Of a stretch of DNA of 64,000 nucleotides, positions 26,863-35,070 are shown piece by piece (positions within the stretch are counted from its first letter, which is position 1; each line of letters begins with the position of its first letter). The notes beneath the pieces were generated by a model. It had not been told where the DNA came from. It was given only the letters and a program-made list of their open reading frames with translations, and did no database searches. The translations under genes were made by a program, and so were the position numbers. The DNA is taken from assembly GCF_000023125.1 (NCBI RefSeq), contig NC_013037.1, forward strand, positions 3,596,001 to 3,660,000, in the 5' to 3' direction. This DNA is from Dyadobacter fermentans DSM 18053. GTDB taxonomy: Bacteria > Bacteroidota > Bacteroidia > Cytophagales > Spirosomataceae.

Positions 26863-27285
26863 TTACCAACGTTCGATATCGACCTTCCGGTGATAATCTC
26901 CCTGCTCATCTCCGAATGGGAGAAAGAGCACCAATTGACGACGATCATCGTCGTATCTTGCTGATATATTGTCTATATCGACTCCGTCCGGGATGACGAA
27001 GGTATTGATGAAACGGATTGTCTTCCACTGCTCTTCATCGGACAAATTTTCCTGTGAAAATATCGGCAGTAAGTGAAAAAGCTTCAAATTATTCGAGTTT
27101 CTTTTTCCCTTCACAACTTCCAATTGTAAATCCTCAACCTCGATGCCTGGAATTTTCACAACTACTTCAAAACCGTCCGATCCTTTGTCAAGCTTGATAG
27201 AGGGCTCACTCATTCCACCGTTTACTGTGTTGATAAAATCAATATTCATCAACATCTCCCGTGGTATTTTCAGTTTGCTTTCCAT
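26863..27285 (-). CDS. Hsp20/alpha-crystallin-like protein
   Basis: A 140-residue protein whose centre reads like an alpha-crystallin domain: SDGFEVVVKIPGIEVEDLQLEV (beta strands 2-3 region), then FINTFVIPDGVDIDNISARYDDDRRQLVLFLP, the usual closing part with the P-x-V-D...I-x-A-x-Y-x-x-G-x-L-x-L pattern, here with D-D-D-R-R-Q in place of the glycine turn. The C-terminal I-x-I/V anchor of true small heat-shock proteins is absent. It may be a short-oligomer chaperone or a diverged Hsp20-fold protein. The A+T content is somewhat higher than in the neighbours. Confidence 0.65.
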   Translation of the reverse strand: MESKLKIPREMLMNIDFINTVNGGMSEPSIKLDKGSDGFEVVVKIPGIEVEDLQLEVVKGKRNSNNLKLFHLLPIFSQENLSDEEQWKTIRFINTFVIPDGVDIDNISARYDDDRRQLVLFLPFGDEQGDYHRKVDIERW

Positions 27286-27529
27286 AGCTATCGCGTTTTA
27301 GGTTCACAAGTTTTATCTATTAACGAAAAACTGCGTGCCAAAGATCGTTTTCGGCCAAAAAACTGCGTTGCACTACGTTTAAGAATCGCCGTTTGTGTGT
27401 CAATAATCACCACCTTTTCCTAATTCATCTGCGATATTGCCCTTATTTGGGACGCAAAGGGCTATCATGCCAAAATTACAGCACACCCTCGCTCCATACG
27501 CCATTATGGCACAATAAATCACCAAGGGT

Positions 27530-27811
27530 TTACTTTGATCGATCGTTATGGCCCAGATCCCGGTCGGGTGCGGCGACATCGCGAACGCGCTGCTTGATTT
27601 CCTTGGGTTCCGGAAAATGCCCCTCCCGCTTCCTGTCCCACAACAGCTGTTTGTCTATTGTAATAGTATAGCGCCCGGCCACCTCCGACGGCCGGAGCTT
27701 CACGGCATGAAGGTCATCCGAAAACGTGGTCAGCAGCTCCTGCGCCATCCAGGCAGCCCTGAGCAGCCAGCCGCATTTCGGGCAGTATTCGATTTCTATG
27801 GTAGGTTTCAT
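27530..27811 (-). CDS. SelT/SelW/SelH (Rdx) family protein
   Basis: A 93-residue thioredoxin-like protein with the redox motif CPKC at residues 9-12 (EYCPKCGWLLRAAWMAQELL), the non-selenium Cys form of the SelW-type CxxU motif. The later VKLRPSEVAGRYTITIDKQLLWDRK segment matches the family (strand, G-x-F-x-V, then W-D-R-K). These proteins are thought to act in thiol redox control, but their bacterial role is unknown. Single gene, no clear partner. Confidence 0.85.
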   Translation of the reverse strand: MKPTIEIEYCPKCGWLLRAAWMAQELLTTFSDDLHAVKLRPSEVAGRYTITIDKQLLWDRKREGHFPEPKEIKQRVRDVAAPDRDLGHNDRSK

Positions 27812-27861
27812 GTGCTCGTTTGGTATAAAAAGCCAAAAATCGGCAATGCCTGCAAGGAATC

Positions 27862-27952
27862 AAAAAAGCCGCGAAGGACATTCCCTCGCGGCTTTCGAAT
27901 ATAACCTAACCCTTTAATCTTGATGAGAAAGCCTTTACAAGTTTTCCCTAAC
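27862..27952 (-). ncRNA. Candidate small RNA in a 408-bp intergenic region
   Basis: The gap 27812-28219 has no convincing ORF. On the minus strand it holds an exact -7 box, TACATTTG, at 27959-27966, and about 60-90 bp downstream a strong intrinsic terminator (stem AAAGCCGCGAAGG / CCCTCGCGGCTTT, then TTTTTTG, ending near 27862). No minus-strand gene lies upstream that this terminator could serve, because the next gene (28220) is on the plus strand. This suggests a ~90-nt transcript. The TTG at -33 is not at the best distance. A 62-codon frame across it only translates the hairpin. Confidence 0.4.
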
Positions 27953-28154
27953 GCTTTACAAATGTACAGCCCTCTATGCAAGCATTTTAGCGTCAAAATC
28001 CCTGATTTTTCCGGTGCGTAAGCTTACAATCCGGTAATGGTAGTATTGCCCGAAGGCTATACGTAAAATTACGCGATTTTATGCCGGAAGGAACAAATTA
28101 TACTGATTTACAATTAGTTACAAATAAACCGTTAAATCAATTGCAAACAGCTTG

Positions 28155-28186
28155 CTTGACCTTCCTTAGACCGGTCTTTACATTTA
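28155..28186 (+). promoter_or_regulatory. Promoter with embedded palindrome, upstream of 28220
   Basis: CTTG, 20 bp, TACATTTA (7 of 8 match to TAnnTTTG). A perfect 10-bp palindrome AGACCGGTCT (28168-28177) sits between the -33 and -7 boxes, a good place for an operator. It would drive the hypothetical, membrane and two-component genes that follow. Confidence 0.45.
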
Positions 28187-28219
28187 CATTGGTTTAATTG
28201 TCACATATTAACTAGAACA

Positions 28220-28618
28220 ATGGATACAAAAAGATTCACAGGCCGGGAGGGTCGGCTGATCTCGGTGTCAGAAGCCCAGGAACTTACTTCTCCGCACCAA
28301 AAAAGGGAACGCGATTTCGCCGCCAGAGGTGAAAATTATGTCAAAGCAGAATTTTTCGGCATCCACACGTTCAATGATCTGATCAAAATGCATGGTGAAA
28401 ATTGTGTGGGTTTCCGGGTGTATTATGGATTGAGGGATGAGGAAGAAGATGACGACTCCAAAAAAGAGCGATTCAAAAAACCTACGCCCCGACTCGTCCT
28501 TGTTCCGGTCGATGAAGACGGCAACGACATTATGAGAGATGCTGCCGGTGGCTTGAAAGATATGCCTGTCCAAGGCGGGGCCATGACAGGCGGACCACTT
28601 TGCCCACGCCAATGTTAG
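28220..28618 (+). CDS. Hypothetical protein with C-terminal Cys motif
   Basis: A 132-residue soluble protein with no signal peptide or membrane helix. The middle (GENYVKAEFFGIHTFNDLIKMHGENCVGFRVYYGL) looks alpha/beta; then comes an acidic/basic patch (EEEDDDSKKERFKKP) and a strand-like PRLVLVPVDEDGNDI. The end is GGPLCPRQC with Cys128 and Cys132. I do not recognise a family. It is the first gene before a 7-helix-type membrane protein (30 bp gap), a histidine kinase and a response regulator, which hints at a link with that signalling module. Confidence 0.65.
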   Translation: MDTKRFTGREGRLISVSEAQELTSPHQKRERDFAARGENYVKAEFFGIHTFNDLIKMHGENCVGFRVYYGLRDEEEDDDSKKERFKKPTPRLVLVPVDEDGNDIMRDAAGGLKDMPVQGGAMTGGPLCPRQC

Positions 28619-28648
28619 GAAGCCGAAAGATCGTTAATCGATTCGTGT

Positions 28649-29347
28649 ATGTTCGATAGCTACTTTGCATATATTGTAAAAAATCCTATTTCTTCTATTG
28701 CAGTATTTGTCACAGTTTTACCTCTAACACTCGCTATTGTCAGAAGAGCATTTTTGGACCCATCATTGAGATTGCTTTTCTGCTACCTAGTATTGAAGTT
28801 CATAGTTGACCTGTCCATGCTTCATTTTGCATCGAACAGGACTAATAACATTATATTTTATAATCTGAGCATCCCGCTTTTTTACACACTATTGGGCGGG
28901 ATGTTTTATTTTAAGTTCCAAGAAAGAGTGCAAAGGCAATTTCTGATCGCATCGATAGTCGGACTTTTCTTTTTTAGTGCCTGGGACGTAATCAACTCAA
29001 ATGAAGACCTGCATAATATGAGGGAACATAGAGTTGTGCTGTATTCCAAAACCGTTGAAGGCGTTTTGATGATCTTATTGATCCTACTGTACTTTTACGA
29101 GATTATCAAATCTCTGCAAATACCTAACTTACTGACGTTCCCATTTTTCTGGGTTTGTTCTGGACTACTGCTGTACTATTCGAGCCTGATATTTATAGCA
29201 CCGGTCATTCACTATGCATACACCTGGAATAACACAATGGATTTGGGCATAACCGAGGTCATTCCCAGCATTTTTGAGATACTTTGCGCATTGCTTTTCA
29301 GCGTGGGCATCTACCATTTTTCACCCAGGAATTATGCAAAACAGTGA
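28649..29347 (+). CDS. Polytopic membrane protein coupled to a histidine kinase
   Basis: A 232-residue integral membrane protein with about seven hydrophobic helices and short loops; no catalytic motif or signal peptide. Its 3' end overlaps the start of the kinase gene by 14 bp, so translation is coupled. Proteins like this in Bacteroidota sit directly upstream of NarL-type kinases with a single membrane helix, and may be the sensing part that the kinase lacks; that is inference. The gene is visibly richer in A+T than its neighbours. Confidence 0.7.
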   Translation: MFDSYFAYIVKNPISSIAVFVTVLPLTLAIVRRAFLDPSLRLLFCYLVLKFIVDLSMLHFASNRTNNIIFYNLSIPLFYTLLGGMFYFKFQERVQRQFLIASIVGLFFFSAWDVINSNEDLHNMREHRVVLYSKTVEGVLMILLILLYFYEIIKSLQIPNLLTFPFFWVCSGLLLYYSSLIFIAPVIHYAYTWNNTMDLGITEVIPSIFEILCALLFSVGIYHFSPRNYAKQ

Positions 29348-30197
29348 AGAACTGAAATGGGCACTGCTGATTGCTTCCATGGCCATGCTGGCCATGGCGT
29401 TTTGCATGATTGCGTTCGTGATGTATTACCAGAAGAAGCGCTTCGAGGAAGAAAAGAAGATCAACGACATTGAAAAAAATTACAACCGACTCCTCCTCGA
29501 TACCGCGTTGAACTCCGAAGAAACGGAACGAAGGCGGATTGCGCAGGATTTGCACGACGATATCGGCACAATGCTCTCACTCACCAAGCTTAGTCTCAAT
29601 CAGTTGAGTAAATTGGTAGCCAGCTCGGGGGACGAGAAAGAGGAAAGCATTATGAAAAAGTCGCAGTCGCTCGTGGAAGAGACCATCCTGCACGTGCGGC
29701 GCATCACACGGGACCTCGTACCCACCACGCTCGAACGTTTCGGACTGATGGAGGCGATCGAGGAATTCATTCACAAGCTGGAAGAGAACAACAACCTGGT
29801 GATCGCCTTTCAGTCCAATACAGAAGAATTTCCGCGTCAGGGCCAGAAACTGGAACTGACGCTTTACCGCATTATGCAAGAGCTGGTGAACAATGCGATT
29901 AAGCATGCCAGCTGCACAAAAATCGATATTGTGCTGGAAATCGACGAAGAAATGATAGGTTTGCGGGTTACCGACGACGGCGTCGGCTTCGACCCTGAGA
30001 AAATAAAGGAGAGCAACCTGGCCGGTCTCGGTCTGCTGGGAATCGAAAGCCGGCTGGCGATCGTGAACGGGACCGTCCAATATGAGCAACCGGCCAAGGG
30101 CGGTTCGAGCGCCATTGCGAGGATTCCGGTCAATCCGGCGTCCGGTAACAAACCTGAACCTTTACATCCATTCCGCCGGGAGCGTGTGAATATTTAA
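29334..30197 (+). CDS. Sensor histidine kinase (NarL/DesK type, HisKA_3)
   Basis: A 287-residue kinase: one membrane helix at 9-31, a coiled linker, then the dimerisation/phospho-acceptor domain ERRRIAQDLHDDIG with His74, and the ATPase domain with ELVNNAIKHA (N box), DDGVGFD (G1) and GLGLLGI (G2). It has almost no extracytoplasmic part, so signal detection likely depends on the membrane helix or on the overlapping upstream membrane protein. The ATG at 29334 starts the hydrophobic helix and overlaps the upstream gene; the response regulator gene follows after 4 bp. Confidence 0.93.
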   Translation: MQNSEELKWALLIASMAMLAMAFCMIAFVMYYQKKRFEEEKKINDIEKNYNRLLLDTALNSEETERRRIAQDLHDDIGTMLSLTKLSLNQLSKLVASSGDEKEESIMKKSQSLVEETILHVRRITRDLVPTTLERFGLMEAIEEFIHKLEENNNLVIAFQSNTEEFPRQGQKLELTLYRIMQELVNNAIKHASCTKIDIVLEIDEEMIGLRVTDDGVGFDPEKIKESNLAGLGLLGIESRLAIVNGTVQYEQPAKGGSSAIARIPVNPASGNKPEPLHPFRRERVNI

Positions 30198-30201
30198 TCC
30201 T

Positions 30202-30861
30202 ATGAGCACCCTTAAACTAGGAATCGCCGACGATCACGAATTGTTCAGAAAGGGGTTTATCTCCATGCTGAGCGGCATTCCCGATTTCGAATTCATACTG
30301 GAAGCCGGCAACGGCCAGGAACTGCTGGACCGGCTGCCCGCCAATACGCCCGACATCGTCTTCATGGACCTGCAAATGCCCGTGATGGATGGCATACAGG
30401 CCACGGAAGCCGCTTTCGAGCGCTTTCCGAACATCAAGATCATCGTCGTTTCGATGTATAATGAAGACCGTTTCGTGATCCACATGCTCGAAAAAGGCGT
30501 GCAGGGATATTTGCTGAAAGATACCAGTCCCGACGAAGTGGAAAAAGCCATCCGGCGCGTGCACGAAGAAGGTTTCTACTACAACGACTTCGTGTCCAAG
30601 GCCATGCACCGCAAAATGGTGAACCGGCAGGTCAACAAGCACCCATTCTTCCCGAATGCATGTAATGTGGCACTTTCATCGCGCGAAAAAGAGGTACTGC
30701 AACTGATCTGCGACGGACTTTCAACCACAGAAATCGGCGATAAGCTTTTCATCAGCGTCCGCACAGTCGAAGGCCACCGGTTACGGGTTTTGGAAAAAAC
30801 AGGCACGAAAAGCACCGCGGCGGCTGTCGCATTTGCCTACAAAAACCAGCTGCTGAGCTAA
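30202..30861 (+). CDS. NarL/FixJ family response regulator
   Basis: A 219-residue DNA-binding response regulator. Receiver domain 1-125 with Asp10/Asp11 (ADDHELF), phospho-acceptor Asp56 (FMDLQMP), the Ser/Thr and Lys switch residues in VVSMYNE and LLKDTSP. LuxR-type helix-turn-helix at about 155-205 (LSSREKEVLQLICDGLSTTEIGDKLFISVRTVEGHR). It is encoded 4 bp after the kinase gene and is its clear partner. The target genes are unknown. Confidence 0.95.
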   Translation: MSTLKLGIADDHELFRKGFISMLSGIPDFEFILEAGNGQELLDRLPANTPDIVFMDLQMPVMDGIQATEAAFERFPNIKIIVVSMYNEDRFVIHMLEKGVQGYLLKDTSPDEVEKAIRRVHEEGFYYNDFVSKAMHRKMVNRQVNKHPFFPNACNVALSSREKEVLQLICDGLSTTEIGDKLFISVRTVEGHRLRVLEKTGTKSTAAAVAFAYKNQLLS

Positions 30862-30954
30862 GCACAATGCTTTCATAGTGGGAAACTTCCGGGGTTTGTG
30901 CTATATTTCCCGGGGGCATCCATGGCCCCATCCACGGCCATTCCACATACAGCT

Positions 30955-31635
30955 ATGAAAGTCCTGATCGTTTGCACGAACCACGATTCCTATCCTGCCA
31001 AAACCAATAAAACAGGTCTCTGGCTGAATGAATTGACGCATTTTTACGATGTAATGGCCAGGCGACGCATCATCATGGATTTTGTGAGCCCGCTGGGCGG
31101 CGCCATACCGGTGGACGAAAGGAGCCTCGACCTGAAAGACGAATGCAATGCGCGGTACTGGGAAGACGCCGCATTCCGCGAGAAGCTGCAAAATTCACTC
31201 AAACCATCCGACATTATCGCCAGCGACTATCGCGTGATCTACTTTGCCGGGGGCCACGGCGCGATGTGGGATTTTGAAGAAAATATCGAGCTGCAAACCA
31301 TCGCCCGGACGATCTATGAACGCAACGGCATGATCATCGCCGTGGCGCATGGCGTGTGCGGATTGCTCAATATCCGGCTTTCGGACAACACATTGCTCAT
31401 CCAGGACAAATACGTAACCGGATATTCCAATGTTGAAGAAGCACTGGTAAGCTTTGTCAGCGAAGTGCCATTTTACCTGGAAGACAAATTAAAGGAGCAC
31501 GGCGCGCATTATACCAAAGCCATGATACCGTTCGTCGAGTTCATTGAAATGGACGAACGGCTCATTACCGGGCAAAATTCGCATTCCGCCCGGAAAGTAG
31601 CCAGCAAAGCGCTTGAAGAGCTTTTTGAAAAATAA
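30955..31635 (+). CDS. DJ-1/PfpI superfamily protein (type 1 glutamine amidotransferase-like)
   Basis: A 226-residue protein of the Hsp31/DJ-1 class. The nucleophile elbow is AHGVCG with Cys135; FAGGHGAMWDFEEN with His101 and an acidic residue completes the site seen in Hsp31-like chaperone/glyoxalase proteins. Possible roles are methylglyoxal detoxification or protein deglycation. The ATG at 30955 begins the first strand (MKVLIVCTNH); 19 further upstream codons are open but not conserved. The stop lies 4 bp from the convergent rfbC stop. Confidence 0.88.
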   Translation: MKVLIVCTNHDSYPAKTNKTGLWLNELTHFYDVMARRRIIMDFVSPLGGAIPVDERSLDLKDECNARYWEDAAFREKLQNSLKPSDIIASDYRVIYFAGGHGAMWDFEENIELQTIARTIYERNGMIIAVAHGVCGLLNIRLSDNTLLIQDKYVTGYSNVEEALVSFVSEVPFYLEDKLKEHGAHYTKAMIPFVEFIEMDERLITGQNSHSARKVASKALEELFEK

Positions 31636-31639
31636 CTTA

Positions 31640-32185
31640 TTACTTCGTCAACTCGCCGAACAGGGAGCGGAAAGTAGGAAGCACCAGATCTTTTTCGGAA
31701 ACGATCGGATCGGCAATGCCCCAGTCGATGTTCAGATCGGGATCGTTCCAGAGAATCCCTGACTCCGACTCTTTATTATAGAGGTTAGTACACTTGTAGC
31801 TGAAAATCGTATCCTCCAACGCCACAAAACCATGCGCGAAGCCTTCCGGAATGTAGGCAATGTTGTTTTGCTCGCCGCTTAGTTCGAAAACTTCGTGCTT
31901 TCCGAAAGTAGGTGAACCCGGACGGATATCCACCGCCACATCCAGCACCCTACCCGTGATCACGCGCACGAGCTTGCCCTGCGCAAACGGCGCATTCTGA
32001 AAATGCAGGCCCCGCACTACGCCCTTCTTCGAAAACGACTGGTTGTCCTGCACAAAATTCACAGGCAGCCCGAGTTTGGTAAATGCTTCCTCATTAAACG
32101 ATTCAAAGAACATCCCACGGTCGTCACCGAAGACCCTTGGAAAAATTTCAACTAGACCGGCAATGGAAGTTTCTCGAATCTGCAT
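31640..32185 (-). CDS. rfbC: dTDP-4-dehydrorhamnose 3,5-epimerase
   Basis: Cupin-fold epimerase of the dTDP-L-rhamnose pathway, making dTDP-4-dehydro-L-rhamnose for surface polysaccharide. Residues match the family along the length: FNEEAFTKLG, QDNQSFSKKGVVRGLHFQ (catalytic His in LHFQ), GRVLDVAVDIR, IPEGFAHGFVALEDT and the tyrosine-containing YKCTNLY. 181 residues is normal. rfbA, rfbB and rfbD are not in the window. Confidence 0.95.
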   Translation of the reverse strand: MQIRETSIAGLVEIFPRVFGDDRGMFFESFNEEAFTKLGLPVNFVQDNQSFSKKGVVRGLHFQNAPFAQGKLVRVITGRVLDVAVDIRPGSPTFGKHEVFELSGEQNNIAYIPEGFAHGFVALEDTIFSYKCTNLYNKESESGILWNDPDLNIDWGIADPIVSEKDLVLPTFRSLFGELTK

Positions 32186-32283
32186 ATAGGAGTAAAGTGT
32201 TGGTTATACCAAAGTTTAATGTTGTGGCAAATTTATGAATCTATTGATAGAGGTTGTAATTTCGCCGCAATATTTACAAAATC

Positions 32284-33108
32284 ATGACGTATCAAGAGCT
32301 CTTCCAGCAAATTTCGACTAAAAGGTCTTATTTGTGTGTGGGATTGGACACCGACATCCGCAAAATCCCGGCGCATTTGTCGAAAACCGACGATCCTATT
32401 TTTGAATTCAACAAGCAGATCATCGACGCCACCGCGGACCACTGTGTTTCGTACAAACCGAACATCGCGTTTTACGAAGCATTGGGCCCAAAAGGTTGGG
32501 AGAGCCTTCAAAAAACCGTCGAATACATTCCAAAAAGCCATTTCACGATTGCTGATGCCAAGCGGGGCGATATCGGGAACACTTCGGGATTGTACGCCCG
32601 CGCATTTTTCGATAAAGCATCATCCGGCCTTGATTTCGATTCGATTACCGTGGCGCCTTACATGGGCAGCGACTCGGTAACGCCTTTCCTTGCATTCGAA
32701 AACAAATGGGTGATCCTGCTCGCATTGACCTCCAACCCTGGCAGCGCCGATTTCCAGCGGCTCGATGTGGGCGACGCTGCCTTATTTGAAAATGTCCTGC
32801 GCACGTCGCAAACCTGGGCGGGTGCCGAGCGCATGATGTACGTGGTAGGCGCAACGCAGGCTTCCGATTTCGAGAAAATCCGCACCGTTGTGCCCGACCA
32901 TTTCCTCCTCGTGCCCGGCGTGGGCGCGCAAGGCGGTAACCTGGAAGAAGTTTCGAAGTTTGGTATGAACAAAAGCTGCGGCCTGCTCGTGAATGCATCG
33001 CGCAGCATTATCTACGCCGGCAATGGAACCGATTTCGCCGAAAAAGCCAAACAGGAAGCCCGGGCGCTCCAACAGGAAATGGCCATTTACCTAGACAAAT
33101 ATCTCTAA
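32284..33108 (+). CDS. pyrF: Orotidine 5'-phosphate decarboxylase
   Basis: Last step of UMP synthesis: decarboxylation of OMP. The 274-residue length and the start [14 protein letters not shown] fit the long (type 2) bacterial form. The catalytic array is DAKRGDIGN with Asp91, Lys93 and Asp96; the phosphate-binding end is VPGVGAQGG and NASRSIIYA. It lies 41 bp upstream of lysA on the same strand; the two may be co-transcribed but belong to different pathways. Confidence 0.96.
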   Translation: MTYQELFQQISTKRSYLCVGLDTDIRKIPAHLSKTDDPIFEFNKQIIDATADHCVSYKPNIAFYEALGPKGWESLQKTVEYIPKSHFTIADAKRGDIGNTSGLYARAFFDKASSGLDFDSITVAPYMGSDSVTPFLAFENKWVILLALTSNPGSADFQRLDVGDAALFENVLRTSQTWAGAERMMYVVGATQASDFEKIRTVVPDHFLLVPGVGAQGGNLEEVSKFGMNKSCGLLVNASRSIIYAGNGTDFAEKAKQEARALQQEMAIYLDKYL

Positions 33109-33149
33109 TTACATCATTCCGGCACATTGCGTGCGATCCATATCTCGAA

Positions 33150-34379
33150 ATGCAACTCTCTGACCACTACCCCTATTCGATCCAGGGAATCGACCCGATC
33201 CAGCTTACCAAGCAGTATGGAAGCCCACTTTACGTGTACGATGGCGCCACCATCCGCCGAAAAGCGGCCGAGCTGCAATATGCATTTGCGGGGGTGAATA
33301 TGAAGATCAAGTTTGCCTGCAAAGCCAATACTAACCTCGCGATTCTCCGACTGATGCGTGAAATCGGGGTAGAACTCGATGTTGTTTCTCCGGGAGAACT
33401 TGAAATGGGGAAAATCGCCGGGTACGATGCCAGCCAGATCACTTTCACGCCCAGCGGCGTGGACTTTGAGGAAGTGCGCGAGGCGGTGGAAACGGGCGCG
33501 ATCGTGAATGTCGACAGCCTTCCGTTGCTGGAATGGTTTGGCCAGACATACGGCAACTCAAAACCGTGCATGATCCGCATAAAGCCCAATGTAGCCGCCG
33601 GCGGGCATACCAAAATCATGACTGCGCACGCCGATTCCAAGTTCGGGATTTCGGTACTGCTGCTGGACGAGATCCTGGAAATGATCAAAAAATACGATAT
33701 CAAAGTGATCGGCCTGCATCAGCACACCGGTTCGGACATCAAAGACGCCGAGCCGTTCCTGAAAGTAGCCGATATTCTCCTGGAAACCGCAAAGCATTTC
33801 CCCGATCTCCAAATCATTGATTTGGGCGGCGGCTTCAAGGTTTCTTACCTGCCGGGCGATGCCATTACGGATATGGATTTGCTGGGTAAAAAGATTTCCA
33901 AACGCTTCCGGACATTCTGCGAGGAATACGGGCGCGATTTGCAGCTCTGGTTTGAACCGGGCAAATTCCTGGTGAGCGAATCGGGTTTCCTGTTTGTGAC
34001 CACCAACGTGGTGAAAGAAGATCCCGCGCGCAACTTCGTGCACGTGGATTCTGGCCTGAACCACCTCATCCGCCCGATGATGTATGGCTCCTACCACCAC
34101 ATCCTCAACATTTCAAACCCGAAAGGCGAGCCCAAGCATTACAATGTAGTGGGTTACATCTGCGAAACCGACACATTCGCGACAGACCGCGAGCTGCCCG
34201 AAGTACGCCAGGGCGATGTACTCGCATTCCTCAACGCAGGCGCCTATGGCCTCACGATGAGCTCCAACTACAATGCCCGCTTCCGCCCGGCCGAAGTGCT
34301 GATCGACAATGGCGAAGCGAAACTGGTGAGGCGCCGCGAAACGATGGAGGACTTGCTGAGAACACAAACCGGCCTTTAA
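33150..34379 (+). CDS. lysA: Diaminopimelate decarboxylase
   Basis: PLP enzyme that makes L-lysine from meso-diaminopimelate. The PLP lysine is Lys58 in KFACKANTN; then HQHTGSDI (His over the ring), the EPGKFLV phosphate/substrate motif and the interface cysteine in CETDTF that completes the partner active site. 409 residues is standard for the fold-III enzyme. No lysine riboswitch is seen upstream. A hairpin terminator follows. Confidence 0.96.
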   Translation: MQLSDHYPYSIQGIDPIQLTKQYGSPLYVYDGATIRRKAAELQYAFAGVNMKIKFACKANTNLAILRLMREIGVELDVVSPGELEMGKIAGYDASQITFTPSGVDFEEVREAVETGAIVNVDSLPLLEWFGQTYGNSKPCMIRIKPNVAAGGHTKIMTAHADSKFGISVLLLDEILEMIKKYDIKVIGLHQHTGSDIKDAEPFLKVADILLETAKHFPDLQIIDLGGGFKVSYLPGDAITDMDLLGKKISKRFRTFCEEYGRDLQLWFEPGKFLVSESGFLFVTTNVVKEDPARNFVHVDSGLNHLIRPMMYGSYHHILNISNPKGEPKHYNVVGYICETDTFATDRELPEVRQGDVLAFLNAGAYGLTMSSNYNARFRPAEVLIDNGEAKLVRRRETMEDLLRTQTGL

Positions 34380-34399
34380 CAACCGGCCATCAATATTAC

Positions 34400-34430
34400 C
34401 GAAAGCTGCATGGGACACCGTGCAGCTTTT
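34400..34430 (+). terminator. Terminator after lysA
   Basis: Stem AAAGCTGCA / TGCAGCTTT with a 10-base loop, followed by TCTGTTTTC. Confidence 0.75.
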
Positions 34431-34501
34431 CTGTTTTCAAGCCATTAGTTTTCAGCCAAATTTGAATACTTTTAACCATAACCTACTGAAAATCGACAAC
34501 T

Positions 34502-34948
34502 ATGAAAACGCTGTATTGCACACTGCTCGCCTGCCTGCTTTCTGCCGCGGCCCACGCGCAAAACGCCTACGATTCCACCCTGGCCAAAAAGCTCGGCGCG
34601 GATGAATATGGCATGAAAAAGTACGTCATGGTGTTCCTCAAAACAGGAAGCGCGACGAATGTTCCCAAAAGCTCTTCCGACAGCGCATTCGCCGGCCATA
34701 TGCAAAACATTAACCGCCTGGTCGAAAGCGGGAAGCTCGTAGTGGCCGGCCCGTTCTTCAAAAACGACAAATACCGGGGCATTTTCATACTCAATACTGA
34801 TTCCATCGAGGAAGGCCGCAAGCTGGTGGAAACGGACCCGGCGGTGCAGGCGAAATTGCTCGATATGGATTTGCTGCTGTGGTATGGCTCCGCGGCACTG
34901 GCCGAAACACTCGAAATCCACAAGAAGATCGAGAAAAAAAGCCATTAA
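34502..34948 (+). CDS. Secreted YciI-like domain protein
   Basis: A 148-residue protein with a signal peptide (1-19, ending AHAQ) followed by a ferredoxin-like YciI-type domain: KKYVMVFLKTG (strand 1), the conserved His66 in FAGHMQNINRLVESGKLVVAGPF, and RGIFILNTDSIEEGRKLVETDP. YciI proteins are mostly cytoplasmic and of unknown activity; one member is a dehydrochlorinase. Export of such a domain is less usual but occurs in Bacteroidota. No partner gene is evident. Confidence 0.8.
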   Translation: MKTLYCTLLACLLSAAAHAQNAYDSTLAKKLGADEYGMKKYVMVFLKTGSATNVPKSSSDSAFAGHMQNINRLVESGKLVVAGPFFKNDKYRGIFILNTDSIEEGRKLVETDPAVQAKLLDMDLLLWYGSAALAETLEIHKKIEKKSH

Positions 34949-35031
34949 TTCTTGCCATTTTGTCCGAAACACCCCTCTCCCATCCTTTTTTCGAGACAAA
35001 ATTTCCGATTTAACCAGCAGGCACACCGTTT

Positions 35032-35048
35032 TTCCAATAGCGTTGGAA
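35032..35048. promoter_or_regulatory. Palindrome upstream of clpB, candidate operator
   Basis: TTCCAA, 5 bp, TTGGAA: a perfect 6-6 inverted repeat that ends 22 bp before the clpB start codon. It is neither CIRCE nor the HspR (HAIR) sequence. It could be a repressor site or a 5'-leader stem. Confidence 0.3.
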
Positions 35049-35070
35049 CATTAACAAAGCGATCAACGCC

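Noticed and set aside
27393..27671. 92-codon plus-strand ORF between the Hsp20-like and SelW-like genes
   Set aside because: It overlaps the SelW-like gene antisense and has shadow-type composition.
27808..27996. 62-codon minus-strand ORF in the intergenic region
   Set aside because: It translates the terminator hairpin, and no family or start context supports it; the sRNA reading is better.
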